A model generated the notes under the pieces. It had not been told where the DNA came from, did no database searches, and was given only the letters and a program-made list of their open reading frames with translations. This document shows, one piece after another, positions 19,872-32,080 of a stretch of 64,000 bases of DNA. The stretch comes from Meandrina meandrites. Taxonomy: Eukaryota > Cnidaria > Anthozoa > Scleractinia > Meandrinidae. Each line of letters starts with the position of its first letter. The stretch's first letter is position 1. Location: assembly GCA_963693305.1 (NCBI GenBank), contig OY855903.1, positions 29,275,598 through 29,339,597 of the forward strand, in the 5' to 3' direction. Position numbers and translations under genes: made by a program.

Positions 19872-22800
19872 GATGTCCACTCGGACTCCAAAAAAGATTA
19901 CTAGACTATCCCTTCCTGCAACTCCAAAAATTTTTTAAAACATCCGCCCCAGCAGACTGTAGCTCATGCAGACTGTGTAGAGCAATTGGAGACAGAAAAT
20001 GGTCCAAGAACCTTTTCTCACCGGCTAATCGGCCATTGCTGGATGCTGCACAAGGTATCTTTGGTCAAACTTTGGTACAAGATAATAATTTTCTACCACA
20101 CCTGCTTTGCAGGCCTTGTGAAAGGCGTCTAAAAAACTTCATAGCCTTTAAGATCCTCATTACAGAAAGTTAGAAGTCGTTTGACAGGGTTATTTAAATG
20201 TTGTATTGAAATATCGCCATAGGTGCCTTGCACTTCGACAAAGATTAGGAGAGTGTCAGAGAAAAGTTGCCGTCGTAGGCTTTGTTATGGTGAACTGAGC
20301 CCTTCAGCACAACAGCAGGACAGAGTGGAAAATGAGATAAAGCGTGAAATATTTCTTTTATGTAAAATTCCTGAAAACAGCTGTAGCATTTGTAAACAAT
20401 AAATTAAGTACTAATAATTAAAAAGAAACGTAATGTAACTTACGACTTGCAAGCTACAGAATTCGCTAAGCTTAAGCTTACTACTTTTAATCATATCCTT
20501 CCGGCAGAAAAATGACCGGTCAGAACATTTAGAGGTACCTGCGGTCGACGAGAATCTTCAATACGACGCAGCCCTGTTTCAGGTAAGCTTAAATATTGCT
20601 TTATACTATCGTATCTTTCGTTTCCCTGTTAGGCAATTTTGTTTTACGAAACTGCTTAAACAATGTACGCAATGTGAATATAAACCTCTACATGACACAG
20701 CAGCAACGAATTGAACAGCAGTTTTTTAGAATCATTTAGCGGGCTTGAAAGTGATTTCTTATTATGGAAAACCATGTTATTTAGTCTGTTGTCAAACTTT
20801 AACACTATTTTACTAGAATGATTCATCCGATCTATTGTAGGTGGCCTCTGTCCACCTTCATCAGAGTAAAAATTGTGTTTGTTAAAAGATTAGCACGCGC
20901 TACGATGTTTAACTACGCACCATTCAATCTTTAATTTCTCAACAGAGGAGTGTAAGCGCGCGGAAGGGGTTTTCTTTCGTTAACCGCGTTGGAATCCACC
21001 GTAGAATGCCACGACTCCAGGAAAAGTCTCTTGGTGTAACTTGAGATTCCTCATTCAAGGATCGTGGCATTTCTTGGGTGGATGTCATGTTCGGTTGATT
21101 CCGCGTGTTGTTTAATTGGTGATTCTCCATTACAAACGTGGCCGGGATCGTGTTTGGCTCCGCCTGAGCTCCAGGAGCGCTTACTTTCTCCAATGTAAGT
21201 GAACGTGCAGTCATTACATCGGACCTTGTAAACGATTCCCCTTCCTTGGTGGTCTTGTGGCCACAAGATCCTGGAGTCGTGGCATTCTATGGTGGATTCC
21301 AATGTGGTTAACGAAAGAAAACCCCTTCCGCACGCTTACACTCCTCTGTTGAGAAATTAAAGATTGGATGGCATAGTCAAACATCCTAGTGCATGCTAAT
21401 CTTTTAACGAACACAATTTTTACTCTGATGAAGGTGGACAGAGGCCACCGAAAATTTAGTGTTTTAAAACCTACAATAGAACGGATGAATCATTCTAGTG
21501 AAATTAAGTCTACCGATCGCCACAGACAAAGTGTATTTAACACTATTATTTATGGTGCCATACTTGTTGCCATGGTAGCTGTAAACCTCACCAAAATACC
21601 ACTTGCAGTTCTTTTTTTTTCAAATTAGCTGCAAAACTGAGTTGGCTACATATCATTTTTGTTCACCAATTCTAAAGCTTTCTCTGTAAATTTAGAAAAT
21701 TTTATCTAGTGTACTCATGATATAGCAAAATACTGGCATTTGTCAAATTGAAAAACAAATCCGATAGATTTAATTAAAGGAAATGTTGAATGATGATCAT
21801 ACAAAAAGTATGAGAGTTGGTTATCAGCCTAAATTTTGAGATAAATCACTGATTACTTTTAACCTTTTCAGAAATCTTTCGGCACACAGCTGAAGAACTC
21901 TTTTTAGCCTCCTTAAGATTTTAACTAAGCTGCCAAGTGTAAATGGAGAGCTTCTCTCATTTGACAGAGAAAGCCATCTCCATTTTAAATAATAATCACT
22001 GTAATATATAGTAATGATGATAATGATGGTAGTAAAATCATAATAGTAAAAGTAATAGAATAAGAAATCATAATAAAAGAATGTACCTTAAGCATTTACT
22101 ACATGTATGGTAGATATGTATTAATTAACAAGTTAACTTAAAATAACCTAAAATTTCAATATACCAGCCCTTGTCAAGTGAAATGTGAACTTAAGGAGAA
22201 AAGATAAATTTATACTTAAAAAGAAAGAAAAATCTTTTTTTATCTATAATGTCTTGTACCATTATTTATTTTGGCTGTCTGATAGATTATTCATTTAAAT
22301 ACATCAAATATATTTCATTACAGAAGGAAGATATACCCTTTAGTGATATACATGAAAAGTTGGAAGTGCTTGCCAAAGAACCCCTGGGTATAAAGGTCAT
22401 GACAGATGTTGTCTGCAAAACTGTGAATGAAGAGTTAACCAATGTATGTAGAAGATCTGAAAACTCAGTCCTAAGAAAGAGGGAGTATGAAGGCTTATCA
22501 AGTCTAGCTTGGAAAGAGATATGTGTTGAAATAGAAAGCAAATGTCCTGTCACCATGCAGTTCCTAACTACCCTTGTTGATGGAAAGGACGATGATGGGA
22601 AGAAGATGCCACCAGTTTGTCTAATGTACTCAATTCCAGTATTTCTCAGAGTACCAGAATTGTCACGGTTGCAAAGATTGAATACTATTCTCTTAACTGA
22701 TGGAGGAACAAGCAAAATGGTAAGTCTCAGTCATGTGTGTTGTCTTTTATGCAAAACTGTTTAGCTTCTTTCTTTTGAATATTTGATTGTTATCTGTCTA

Positions 22801-23710
22801 TTTAGAGTTTAAATTGTGTTCAGAGTGAACAGTTTTTTTAAGGTGGGAAGAATTAGGGAGTTGTGACGAAACTGTAATAGGTAAAATAGAAATGTAGATA
22901 AAGAGTCATTAATATCGCCAATTTTAATCCGAATTATAACATGCTGAGTAAGCATCAAAAACTATCAAATTTCAGATGTTACACTATAGAAGCTGCAATG
23001 GAGTTTTCGGCATGGATGACATTGCTGATACACCCACTAAAAATCGTCCCAATTTCGCCTTTATGAATACTGAAGATCAGAAGCAGAACTATTTTCAAAA
23101 GACTTTTGACAAGTTCATCGATGAATATGTGACAGCTGGGGATGCAGAAGAAAGTGAGCCAAGTGACCCAGGAGCCCAGACAAATGGAACTGATGATGGA
23201 AGTGCAGATCTTGTTGACAACCTCAGAAACTACAGCAGAAACATTTTGCAGTATTTTTTTGTACTGGAGGACTACAGGGATGCTGTTAAAGAGGGAGATG
23301 GAAAGAGAATGGCCCAAATCCATAAAGACTTTCTGCTTTACTTCAAAACAGACAAGTCATACAATCCCTATGCCATTGAAATAATGGTGAACATTACACA
23401 AAATGAAGTTCTTTTGTCTGAGCAAGAAGCCCATCGCTCCATTTGGAACCAAACTGTCAATTGGAAAGGTGGTGAGAGAAGAAATGTTGAGGCTGACTTA
23501 ATGCAAGAAAACAGGAACAGTGATCACAAATCAGGAATCAAAATGATGGGTGCCAACAAGACACGAAAAGCAGTGGAATGATTGACAAAGGCCTCTGCGG
23601 GTAAGAGAAAAATTGTTGAAAACTACGATGAGATAAGCAAAGTTGCTTTCAGTCAACATCTCACACCCACAGAAGTTCAGACAGAGACGAAACACTGATC
23701 AGGCAGGACC
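19872..23710 (+). pseudogene. Decayed multi-exon ZAD-like/DUF6589-like mobile gene
   Basis: Exon 1 (19872 to about 20173) starts MSTRTPKKITRLSLPATP, slips frame at a T6 tract, and continues into CRLCR...HLLCRPCERRLKNF, matching the copy at 1,286. Exon 2 is 20508-20582 with clean AG/GT borders. Exon 22324-22719 (132 codons, AG|AAG...ATG|GTAAGT) contains LSSLAWKEICVEIESKCP. Exon 22976 onward contains QEAHRSIWNQTVNWKGGE and MGANKTRKAVE, then a TGA at 23579, with the same frame resuming beyond it. The WN.TVN.KGG and N-terminal patterns remind me of DUF6589 proteins, which occur in many copies in animal genomes. The middle, where catalytic exons would lie, is missing. Confidence 0.5.
20813..21503. 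mobile_element. Foldback unit enclosing a GIY-YIG (Penelope-like) fragment
   Basis: Two inverted arms, 20813-21021 and 21270-21503, match over about 200 bp; the right arm has a ~22-bp extra block. The central part and right arm encode, on the minus strand (21302-21051), a GIY-YIG nuclease start: GIVYKVRC...TYIGESKRS, then HDPGHVCNGE and QHAEST-like residues. GIY-YIG domains of this style end Penelope-like retroelements. No reverse transcriptase is present. It sits in the large gap between exons of the ZAD/DUF6589-like gene. Confidence 0.6.
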
Positions 23711-23980
23711 TTAGAAGGCTACGCCCCTTTAAGAAAATGCCAGGCAGACGCCATCCATCTTTTCCTGAGCAGCATGCTCATCCACTTGAGAAAGTGGACT
23801 TTGTGGAGCTACATTCTTGGTTGACAGACCATATGCAAAATATGGCAAAATGGTGAAACAGCAGGTTTCCCTTGTAGATGTTCCAGTTGTAGATGATCCT
23901 CTGTCACAAGTGTTGAAACATTTTCCCTTTTTCCCTATCATCATTGATGTAAAAATGAAAAAAAAATGTAGACCACAGGT

Positions 23981-24115
23981 ATATGTTGTGGTTCAATTTT
24001 ATCCTTGGTTCAAATTTTATTTTCCTTTGTTATTGGGTATGGTAATGTATGATAATGAGTTTCAAACAAAGGAAAATAAAATTTGAACCAAGGATAAAAT
24101 TGAACCACAACATAT
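23981..24115. mobile_element. 135-bp palindromic MITE
   Basis: Arms of about 50 bp run from ATATGTTGTGGTTCAATTTT to its complement, separated by TATTGGGTATGGTAATG-type spacer. It interrupts the 3' part of the decayed DUF6589-like gene; HVQQHIQSLDNEGL-type coding sequence resumes after it. Similar arm words (TATGTTGTGGTTTAACTTTGG) occur near 57,935 and 60,960. Confidence 0.75.
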
Positions 24116-24199
24116 TCAAAATGAAAAAAAGCCATGTACAGCAACACATTCAGAGCTTAGACAATGAAGGACTAAAAGATTTTGTTAAGGGGGTCCTGC

Positions 24200-25285
24200 C
24201 GATAATGGTTTAACATTCCTATCTTTGGCACAGCAGCACATAATATATCTAAATGGCAATGAATAAATGATTTCATTAGTTTCACAAATACATAAATCAT
24301 GGGCAATTGAAACCAAAATTTGGTACCATGGCAACATCATACGAGGTCAGAAGCTCAAGTTTTTGTTTTAAAGATATCTTGTCTCATTAGCATGAGAAAC
24401 ATTTAAAGAAAAGTCTACCGGTAGGGTTCAGAGCTATTTTGTCCAAATTTTTTATTTTCAGCAAATATGACACTACAATACAATAAAAACTATAACTTTA
24501 ATTTCACCAATTTTAAGTGGATTGTCAGCCTCTCAGGTCGACATAATTAACTGACGTGACCCCCAGAATGTCATTGGGAATAACAAAATACAGCAGCCCA
24601 GTATTATCTCAATGGGGCTAACTGAAGTTGAAATTTAATATTATGTCATTACCTGAAAGTTTCAGCGATCATTTCTCAAAATGGCGGAAGCCGGATTGAT
24701 TCCTGTACATCTGCTAATGGCCTGCCCTGCAGGGGCCGGCATATTTCCTCTTTCAGTACAGGCTTTGTTCACGGATAATCGGGCATAAAAAAATATCTTG
24801 GAACATCACCAAGGATGTTATCCAAGCCATTGGCATTGCCATTGTGAAGAATTCAGCGATTGAAGAAACGAAGCAACCCTTGGCCAAAATGTATACATAG
24901 TTGGGTTGTTTGAAGCGTCTTTTTACTGAATTAAATTACCTTACCGTCCCGAAAGGGACCCGATTAATGGTGTCCGAAAGACTGGTGCGAGTGGTTGAAT
25001 CACCTGATCAAATTCCGGCGGGCTTCCTAGACTTTCTGTGCGTGTCACGGTACCGTTAACATGGTTAAATTTGTGTTTATTCATTTATTTGGCATTGCTT
25101 CTTCCTTCGTTTATCTTTGTTTAGGTTAGTAGTAACATCCTTAACGATGTTCCAATTTATTCATTGCTCGTTCGTCCGTGAACAAACCTTGACAAACCGT
25201 GTGCTTCAGCTTGGGGATGGACAAATCGAAGAAGAGTGTCATATTTCTGTAACACTTGTCCGCCATATTGGAACTTTCAGGTAAT
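24200..25285. other. Non-coding stretch, no gene recognised
   Basis: Remnant coding sequence ends near 24210. After that I see only short AT-rich frames and no transposon ends until the foldback at 25,286. Confidence 0.45.
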
Positions 25286-25652
25286 AGTACTGAGCCTCTA
25301 TATGGGTACCCATGATCTTCGTTTTCTTCGCAATTATTTTGCAAATCTTATCAGTGGAGTATTTTTGTTGCTGTCAGCCTTGTAATGGCTTCATGTGGTT
25401 TTGTGGCAGTGACAGTAGCCTACTGTTGTCAAAATCGCAGTGAAATGCGGTCATATGCCAAAATTCACAAATTACAGATATTTTCTGTCGCGTTTACGAG
25501 TTTTGACAGTTTTATATCTGAGTGTTCACTTTGATCACACGAATTGTGGTCAATTACAGATCTTCGCTTCAATCTTGAGATCTTCGTTTTTTTCCGCAGT
25601 GATCTCCGTGTCTTCGATTTCTTCGGAAATACCCATAGAGAGGCTCAGTACT
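25286..25652. mobile_element. 367-bp inverted-repeat element
   Basis: It begins AGTACTGAGCCTCTATATGG and ends with the complement (CCATAGAGAGGCTCAGTACT). The inner arms continue as CGAAGA(T/A)..-type sequence. No target duplication is evident. It is probably a MITE; the superfamily is not determined. Confidence 0.55.
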
Positions 25653-26162
25653 GCTTTTTTAATTTATTTTTCCCGATTTTATTTTTGGGGTTCAGTTAAG
25701 GGACATCGTTTTGCAGATACCCATTTTTTACTTCTTTTACAGTTGCCAATTGTATTGAAAATATGTATTTTAAAATAATTTTATTTTATATTTTTTAATG
25801 ATAAATGCCTTACCTGTTTACTTGGTTTTATAAACCTTTTAAGCCCCCATGTCCACATACAAATTCTCCTCACTGATCTCCATAAATTTCCTTACAGTAT
25901 GAGTTACGAGAATTTGTTAGAAGATTGTAGTGTTTAGCTGTTAGTATTCTTGAGACATTTCGTGATAGTATACATGATGTACTATAAGTTCGAAAAGGAT
26001 CTCGGGTTGTTGTATGCATGGCGTGTTGTGCAGTGGATTAAAAGAGTTTTGGAGAGTTTAATCCGTGTTAAATCCGTGTGTTTTATCTGCCATCACCACA
26101 TTTGGCGACGAGTATCAAACTGGAAAAAGGTTCTTCTGTATATTTCAGTTGAATTTCGCAAC

Positions 26163-27143
26163 ATGCCTGGAACCGGAAGCGGTGAAACCAGCGACACGCA
26201 ACCAAGTTTACCAACAACCTCCACTGTCGAACCAAAAGCTCTTGAAGTTCGTGGTCTTCCTTGCTTCGACCCCAAGGGAGAACCGACTACTCTTTCCATT
26301 CGATGGAAGCGATGGAAACATGCTTTTCATTTGTATGTGACATCGAAAGGTGTAACAAATCAAGCGCAAAAAGTGGCTCTATTACTGCACTCAGGTGGAA
26401 TGGAACTGCAAGAAATTTACTACATGCTTGCACCAGAAGACGAAGCTCAGAACAACTTCGACAATTGTTTAACCGTCCTCGACAACTATTTTACGCCAAA
26501 AGTGAACGTAGCTTTTGAGAGACATGGATTCTGACAAATGGCACAATTAGAAGGTGAAACAATCGATCAATTTGTGTGCCGCCTTCGGCAAAAAGCTGTC
26601 TCGTTTGAGTTTGACAAGTTGGATGAGGCTATCCGGGATCAACTGATTGAGAAGTGTAGAGATCCAGAACCCAGACGGAAATTTTTGGAGAAAGCCCAGG
26701 ATGGAACCCTTACTGGCCTTCAAGATGTTGCACGAGTACATGAATCTGTCAAACTTCAAATGTAATTATTGGAGACCTCGAGCAAGGATGATCAAGTGAA
26801 TGCAGTGCGACCTGTTGACCCCAAATGGAGGAAAAACAAAAAGAAAAAGAAGAGAAAACCTGAGAAGAAAGATTTTAAGCCAGGGGAACATCAGAAGTGC
26901 TACAGATGCAATGAAACCGGTCATTTTGCCCGCAATTGCCCTGCTCTAAACAAAACATGCAGTAAGTGTGGTTTTACTGGTCATCTGGCTGTTTGTTGCA
27001 AGACAAAGAATCCTAAACGTCCTCCAATTGGCAGATCTAATCCAAATGGTGCATATCAAGTGGAAGAAGAGTTGGATCAAAGAGATGGTTATGCCTTTGC
27101 CGTGAATGATGGAAACAAAACAAGTGGCATTGTACATCTGCAA
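26163..27143 (+). pseudogene. gag: Gypsy-1 gag with two zinc knuckles
   Basis: The start is the ATG at 26163 (MPGTGSGETSDTQ). A capsid-like region includes RWKRWKHAFHLYVTSKG and TIDQFVCRLRQKA, then a lysine-rich stretch (KNKKKKKRKPEKKDF). Two zinc knuckles follow: CYRCNETGHFARNCP (canonical CCHC, near 26900) and CSKCGFTGHLAVCC (near 26959). In-frame stops at 26532 (TGA) and 26763 (TAA) break it. The frame leads directly into the protease and is cut by the 560-bp element at 27144. Confidence 0.88.
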
Positions 27144-27703
27144 CAGAGTCTGGAAGGGGGGGTCTGGATGTCGAGTCACGGGCTAAATTTCCGTACATTC
27201 ACGAATCACGTAACTTTTTTTTCAGACTTCACGAATCTAATGAAGTTGACTTCTGGATTTACTCTCAGACCTATACTTCTAGCGATTTCGTAAAATGAAG
27301 TAAGGTTTTCTATCAAAACTACGCTGTTTGTATCGTTTTCAATATTTTCGCCGTCCACACTAATCCGGATAAATTTGAAAACGAAACGCGGCATCGGCCC
27401 TAGATGAATGGCAGAGCATACTAACTTTAAAACGGAGTTTTCGCCCCGAAAGCCGATAACGTTTTCCATCCACACTATCGTTTTCGTTCTATTTTGAACA
27501 ATCTTGACAAATAAACTGTACACGTGTAGAGTTATTTGATGTTCAGGACATTGTATCGGTAGATCACGGACTACAACTTAAGAGGATCACGCGTCAAAGT
27601 GAATATTATATCACGAAACACGGCTGTACTCCATGAGTTTTCCCGATTCACGCTCTGTTTTTCGGTCAATTAATGGATCACGTGAAACCCCTTCCAGACC
27701 CTG
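27144..27703. mobile_element. 560-bp non-autonomous DNA transposon inside Gypsy-1
   Basis: TIRs are CAGAGTCTGGAAGGGG and CCCCTTCCAGACCCTG (one mismatch), flanked by a 6-bp direct repeat CTGCAA (27138-27143 and 27704-27709). Removing the element plus one CTGCAA puts the gag frame and the protease frame (containing the DSGAS motif) in register. This proves an insertion into a pre-existing retrotransposon. No coding capacity is present and the superfamily is undetermined. Confidence 0.85.
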
Positions 27704-30091
27704 CTGCAAGTGGGAGGTGTAGAGTTGAAGGATGTACTAATCGACTCTGGAGCATCATGCAACATAGTGGACAAAACTACATGAGAAAGTTTGAAGCAAA
27801 AGGGAGTGAAGTGTACATCTCAGAAATGCAGCAAGAAGTTATTCACCTATGGTCAAACTGAACCAATTGAAGTACTGGGAACACTTGAAGCTGAAATTCA
27901 CTGTGAAGTTTCTGTGAAAAGCTGTTTGGATGAGTTCACTGTTGTTAAGAGTCCTGGAAAAACTTTGCTTGGAAAACACACTGCAGAGAAACTGAATGTA
28001 TTAATAGTCGGACCGCCCAGTAATCCACTGGCATGTACTATCACCAGCGAAGGTGATGCTGGAGATGTTTTAAAGGACTTTGCTGACATATTCCAAGGTG
28101 TTGGAAAACTTAAAGACTTCCAACTCAAGTTGCACATTAACAAGAATGTCAAGCCTGTGGCCCAGCCAGTGAGACGACTACCCTTTGGTCTAAGAAACAA
28201 AGTAGACAAAAAACTGGACGAGTTGCTACAAGAAGACATCATAGAGGAAGTACCATGTGGTCCTACAGAGTGGACATCACCTCTTGTGGTCGTGCCAAAA
28301 CCAGATGGTGATATTCGTATTTGCATAGACATGCGAAGAGCAAATGAAGCAATCGAAAGAGAGAGGCATCCTATTCCTGCCATAGAGGAAGTTCTCCATG
28401 ACCTAAACGGTTCAACTGTGTTCAGCAAACTAGACCTGTGTTGGGGATTTCACCAGATTGAGCTTGATGAAGAGTCACGTCAAATAACCATGTTTGTGAT
28501 GCACAGAGGCCTTTACAGATACAAGAGACTAATGTTTGGCATTACGTCAGCCCCAGAGAAGTATCAGAAGATTGTGAGTGATGTTCTGCAAGGGTGTGAA
28601 GGTGTCGCAAATATTGCAGATGATGTGATTGTACATGGATGTGGAATCGAACAACATGACAAGAATTTGCTAGCTGTTCTCAATTGCCTCAGACAGTGTG
28701 GACTAACCCTGAATGGAAACAAGTGCCAGTTTAGACTCCCCAAGTTGACCTTCTTTGGACATATCTGAGCAGAAATGGAGTCACACCCAGCGAAGAAAAG
28801 GTGGCAGCAGTTCAGAATGCGCAACCTCCAAAAAATGTGGCTGAAGTCAGATCATTCCTCAGTCTTGTACAGTACTGTGCCAAATTCTTGCCAAATTTTG
28901 CACAAGAAGCTGAGCCTATCAGACAGCTGACTAGAAAAGAAGAACCATTCGTATGGGAAGAAGCTCAACAGCAGTCTTTTGAGAAGCTCAAGTACCTCTT
29001 GACGCGACCAGAAACACTGGCATACTTCAAGAATGATTGTAAAACTTGTATAGTGGCAGATGCAGGTCCAACTGGGATTGGAGCAGTTCTCACACAATTT
29101 CAAGATGGTGTCTGGAGAGTGATTTCCTATGTATCCAGGAATCTAACTGATGTTGAAAGGCGATACTCTCAAACTGAGAAAGAAGTACTTGCTTTAGTGT
29201 GGGCCTGAGAGAGATTTAATCTGTATGTTTATGGTCGTGACCACAAACCTCTCGAATGCATTTACAAGAGCACATCCAAGCCATCTGCAAGAATTGAGTG
29301 GTGGGTGCTCCGCTTGTAAAGCTACAACTTCCAAGTAGTGTACCGTCCTGGGAAAACTAACATTGCAGACGCCCTCTCAAGGCTTAACTCACTGAAGCCA
29401 AAGGATAGGAGGGTAGAGGAAACAGATGCTGTGAAAATGATTGCAGAAGAGAGCACACCTGTGGTGTTAACAGCCAAAGAAGTAGAACGTGCATCAGAAG
29501 AAGATCCTGAGCTGACCAGTGTGAGACATTACATTCAGAGTGGAGACTGGTCTCAGTGCAAAATGCCCCATTTCATGTGTGTGAAGAATGAACTTTGTGT
29601 GCTTGGCAAATTGGTGTTACGTGGGACAAGGATTGTCATACCACAGAGCCTGAGAAAGCAAGTCTTACATTTAGCCCATGAAGGTCATCAAGGCATAGTC
29701 AAGGTGAAAAGCCGGCTCAGAACCAAAGTTTGGTGGCCTAAAATGGACACTGATGCTGAGCGAATCTGTAAAAGCTGCCATGGATGTCAAGTAGTCAGTG
29801 GATTCTGTGCACCTGAACCAATGCAGAGAGTAGAACCACCAACAGGACCATGGCAAGATGTAGCTATCGATGTATTGGGTCCACTTCCTTCTGGAGAGAG
29901 CTTACTCGTGGTAGTAGACTACTACAGCCATTTCTTTGAAGTAGTGATTATGCACTCAACCACATCCCAGAAGATGATTGAAGCACTAACTCCGATCTTC
30001 GTGCATTACGGCTATCCATTTAGCCTCAAGTCTGACAATGCATCCCAGTTTGTATCGGAAGAATTCGAAGAGTTCCTGTCCAAGAATGGTA
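27704..30091 (+). pseudogene. pol: Gypsy-1 pol: protease, RT, RNase H, N-terminal integrase
   Basis: Aspartic protease motif LIDSGASCNIV lies near 27735-27770. The reverse transcriptase region (about 28150-28760) shows SPLVVVPKPDGDIRICIDMR, FSKLDLCWGFHQIEL and the catalytic IADD (28613-28624). RNase H follows (ADAGPTGIGAVL near 29060, SRNLTDVERRYSQTEKE). The integrase zinc finger is H...H...CKSCHGC (near 29680-29790), then D in AIDVLGPLP and D in LKSDNASQF. The third catalytic residue lies beyond the insertions. Breaks are a TGA near 27782, a frameshift at 28765, and stops at 29206 and 29318. Confidence 0.9.
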
Positions 30092-30619
30092 CAGTGTAAC
30101 CCCGCCTTACGGCCACCTCGTTAACACGGCCACTATTTTTTGTCCCGGCAAAATGGCCATACATTTTCTTAAAATAAAACCCAGTTAATGCGGCCACCCA
30201 GTTAATACGGCCAATGGCCACATTCTGAAATCCCAAACTATACAATCCTTTATAATATTACCCTGCTAATACGGCCACTCGAAACAAATATCCATTAATA
30301 ATTGACCAAACGAAACAAATACAGTACTTGAGAAACAATATTGAATGATATTATTATATTCAAAATGCCCGTGGATCTCTTTGAGTTTTTCTCCTCTTTG
30401 TGAACATCTCTTACAGAAAGATTGTTATCAAGGTCCAATAGATTTGTTAGCATTTTGATGTGGCTCTGTTTAGAAGTGCAATTGTGATATGTATCTGTCA
30501 AGACGTCACTTGAAGTAGGCCAGTCATGAAATTTGACCCTACCCCGTTTATACGGCCACCCCGTTAATACGGCCAAATTTCCATGGCCCGTTGGTGGCCG
30601 TATTAACGGGGTTCCACTG
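30092..30619. mobile_element. 528-bp Tigger/pogo-like MITE inside Gypsy-1 integrase
   Basis: The ends are CAGTGTAACCCCGCCTTACG and the complement of CAGTGGAACCCCGTTAATAC, flanked by TA (30090-30091 and 30620-30621). CAGT(N)GAACC termini with TA duplications are the Tc1/mariner pogo-Tigger signature. Internal copies of GTTAATACGGCCAC are repeated near both ends. No transposase is present. Confidence 0.85.
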
Positions 30620-30645
30620 TATTGAACATCAGAAATCTCCTCTTT

Positions 30646-30982
30646 TACGGTGGCCCATAACTGTCACAGCAATAACAAATACCTCACGGTTAAACCAAAA
30701 AACTCACGGCAAAAGCAAAAAACTTACGGCAAAAACAAAAACCTCACCGCAAAAACAAAAAAGCTCACGGCAAAAGCAAAAAGCTCACGCAAAACCAAAA
30801 AGCTCACGGCAAAACCAAAACTCCACGGAAAACCAAAAAGCTCACGGCAAAAGCAAAAAGCTCACACAAAAACAAAAAGCTCACGGCAAAAACAAAAAGA
30901 GCTCACGGCCGCGGGTCCTGGACACTGCCTGTGATGTGATCGCACGGGTTGTTGGGAATAAATCCAACATGGCCGCGTCCAG
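30646..30982. repeat. IS3EU left TIR with subterminal array
   Basis: From about 30690 to 30905, a dozen or so copies of a 17-21 bp unit built on CTCACGGCAAAA followed by CAAAAA. The TIR continues through GATGTGATCGCACGGGTTGT to ATGGCCGCGTCCAG, so it includes the start codon (30969) of the zinc-ribbon gene. The right copy (36684-36982) mirrors it. Confidence 0.85.
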
Positions 30983-31401
30983 CTCCAAGAAGTTTTGCTC
31001 AAACTGTGGCGTTGAGGCTGCGTCAACGGCAAACTTTTGTGCCAGATGCGGTCAAGGTAATATTTATTAACTTCATTTGCTGTACACAATTATACGAGAT
31101 TCGATGAATACTGATTTAAACAAGTGAAATTGTGTTAAATTGAACAAGTGCTTTGTCTTTTATTTGTGCCTAAGGATTTGCTTCGACATCTTCAGCTCAT
31201 GATCAGTCACGAATATCAGAGGATGTAAAAGGTCAGTGCATACTTATTTGCTAAAAGACACGACAGAAAAGGCATCGTTATCAATTGCTATCTGTATTAA
31301 ACTTATGGGCTGGTGTAACTTAAGAAACCTCCATGCTCCATCAGTGTGGAGTATTGCCCTCCTTATCGCTCACCTGTACTCACCCATGGCCAATATGCTG
31401 A

Positions 31402-31992
31402 GGTAGGCCATATGGTGTAGGTCATGGCCTACCCCATGGCCTACCCTATGGCCTACTGGTGGTCAGATGTAATTTTCTTTTCTTAACTAGCACTAGCGAG
31501 CCAAAAAGAACCTTCATTTCATGATTGTCAACATCTCTGTTTTTTTCTGTCGCGTTTGTCTCCAATTACACTTCTTTAGGGAATAAATGTTTGATTTGTT
31601 GAACAGCATGTTAAAGCACGCTAAGTAAAAGTTAAGGCGTGTGTACACCCGCCTTTACATCTTACTGCAGGTTGTACTATATTTCGGGAGCCATATGATT
31701 AGGGCTAATCGTAAACAATTACAGTAGTCTGTCTGTCTAGCCAAAATATAGGGCATGATTATTTAAAGAACAGTTTTAAACGTTTCCAGCTGTCTGATAA
31801 GGCTATCATTACAGAAAGTCTCTCTGAAGAAGTGTCATTGGAGACAAAACGTGTTAGAAATAAACAAAGTGATGTTAACAATCATGAAATGAAGGTTCTC
31901 TTTGAAAAGAAAGAAAAGAAAAGAAAATTACATCTGAAAAGAAAAGATAATTACATCTGACCACCAGTAGGCCAAAGGGTAGGCCATAGCCT
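31402..31992. mobile_element. Non-autonomous relative of the 54.4-62.9 kb transposon
   Basis: The left end, GGTAGGCCATATGGTGTAGG and on through CTACTGGTGGTCAGAT, and an inverted right end (ATCTGACCACCAGTAGGCCA) match the termini of the 8.4-kb element. The interior (CCATATGATTAGGGCTAAT...GGGCATGATTATTTAA) matches 54,840-54,980. It is thus an internally deleted derivative of about 590 bp sitting in the large intron of the HECT gene. The outermost GGGTGTGGAC tip is not recognisable here. Confidence 0.75.
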
Positions 31993-32080
31993 TTTTGTGT
32001 CATAAATATTTGCATCCGTTATTGCTGTAACAACTTTGCTGGAGATATAGCAATAAATAGGACATAAGAAATAATACAAA

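Noticed and set aside
27898..28428. 176-codon minus-strand frame opposite the Gypsy RT
   Set aside because: Antisense shadow of the reverse transcriptase.
30690..30905. CRISPR-like or satellite array
   Set aside because: Short units are inside the IS3EU TIR with an inverted copy at the other end, so they are subterminal repeats of the transposon.
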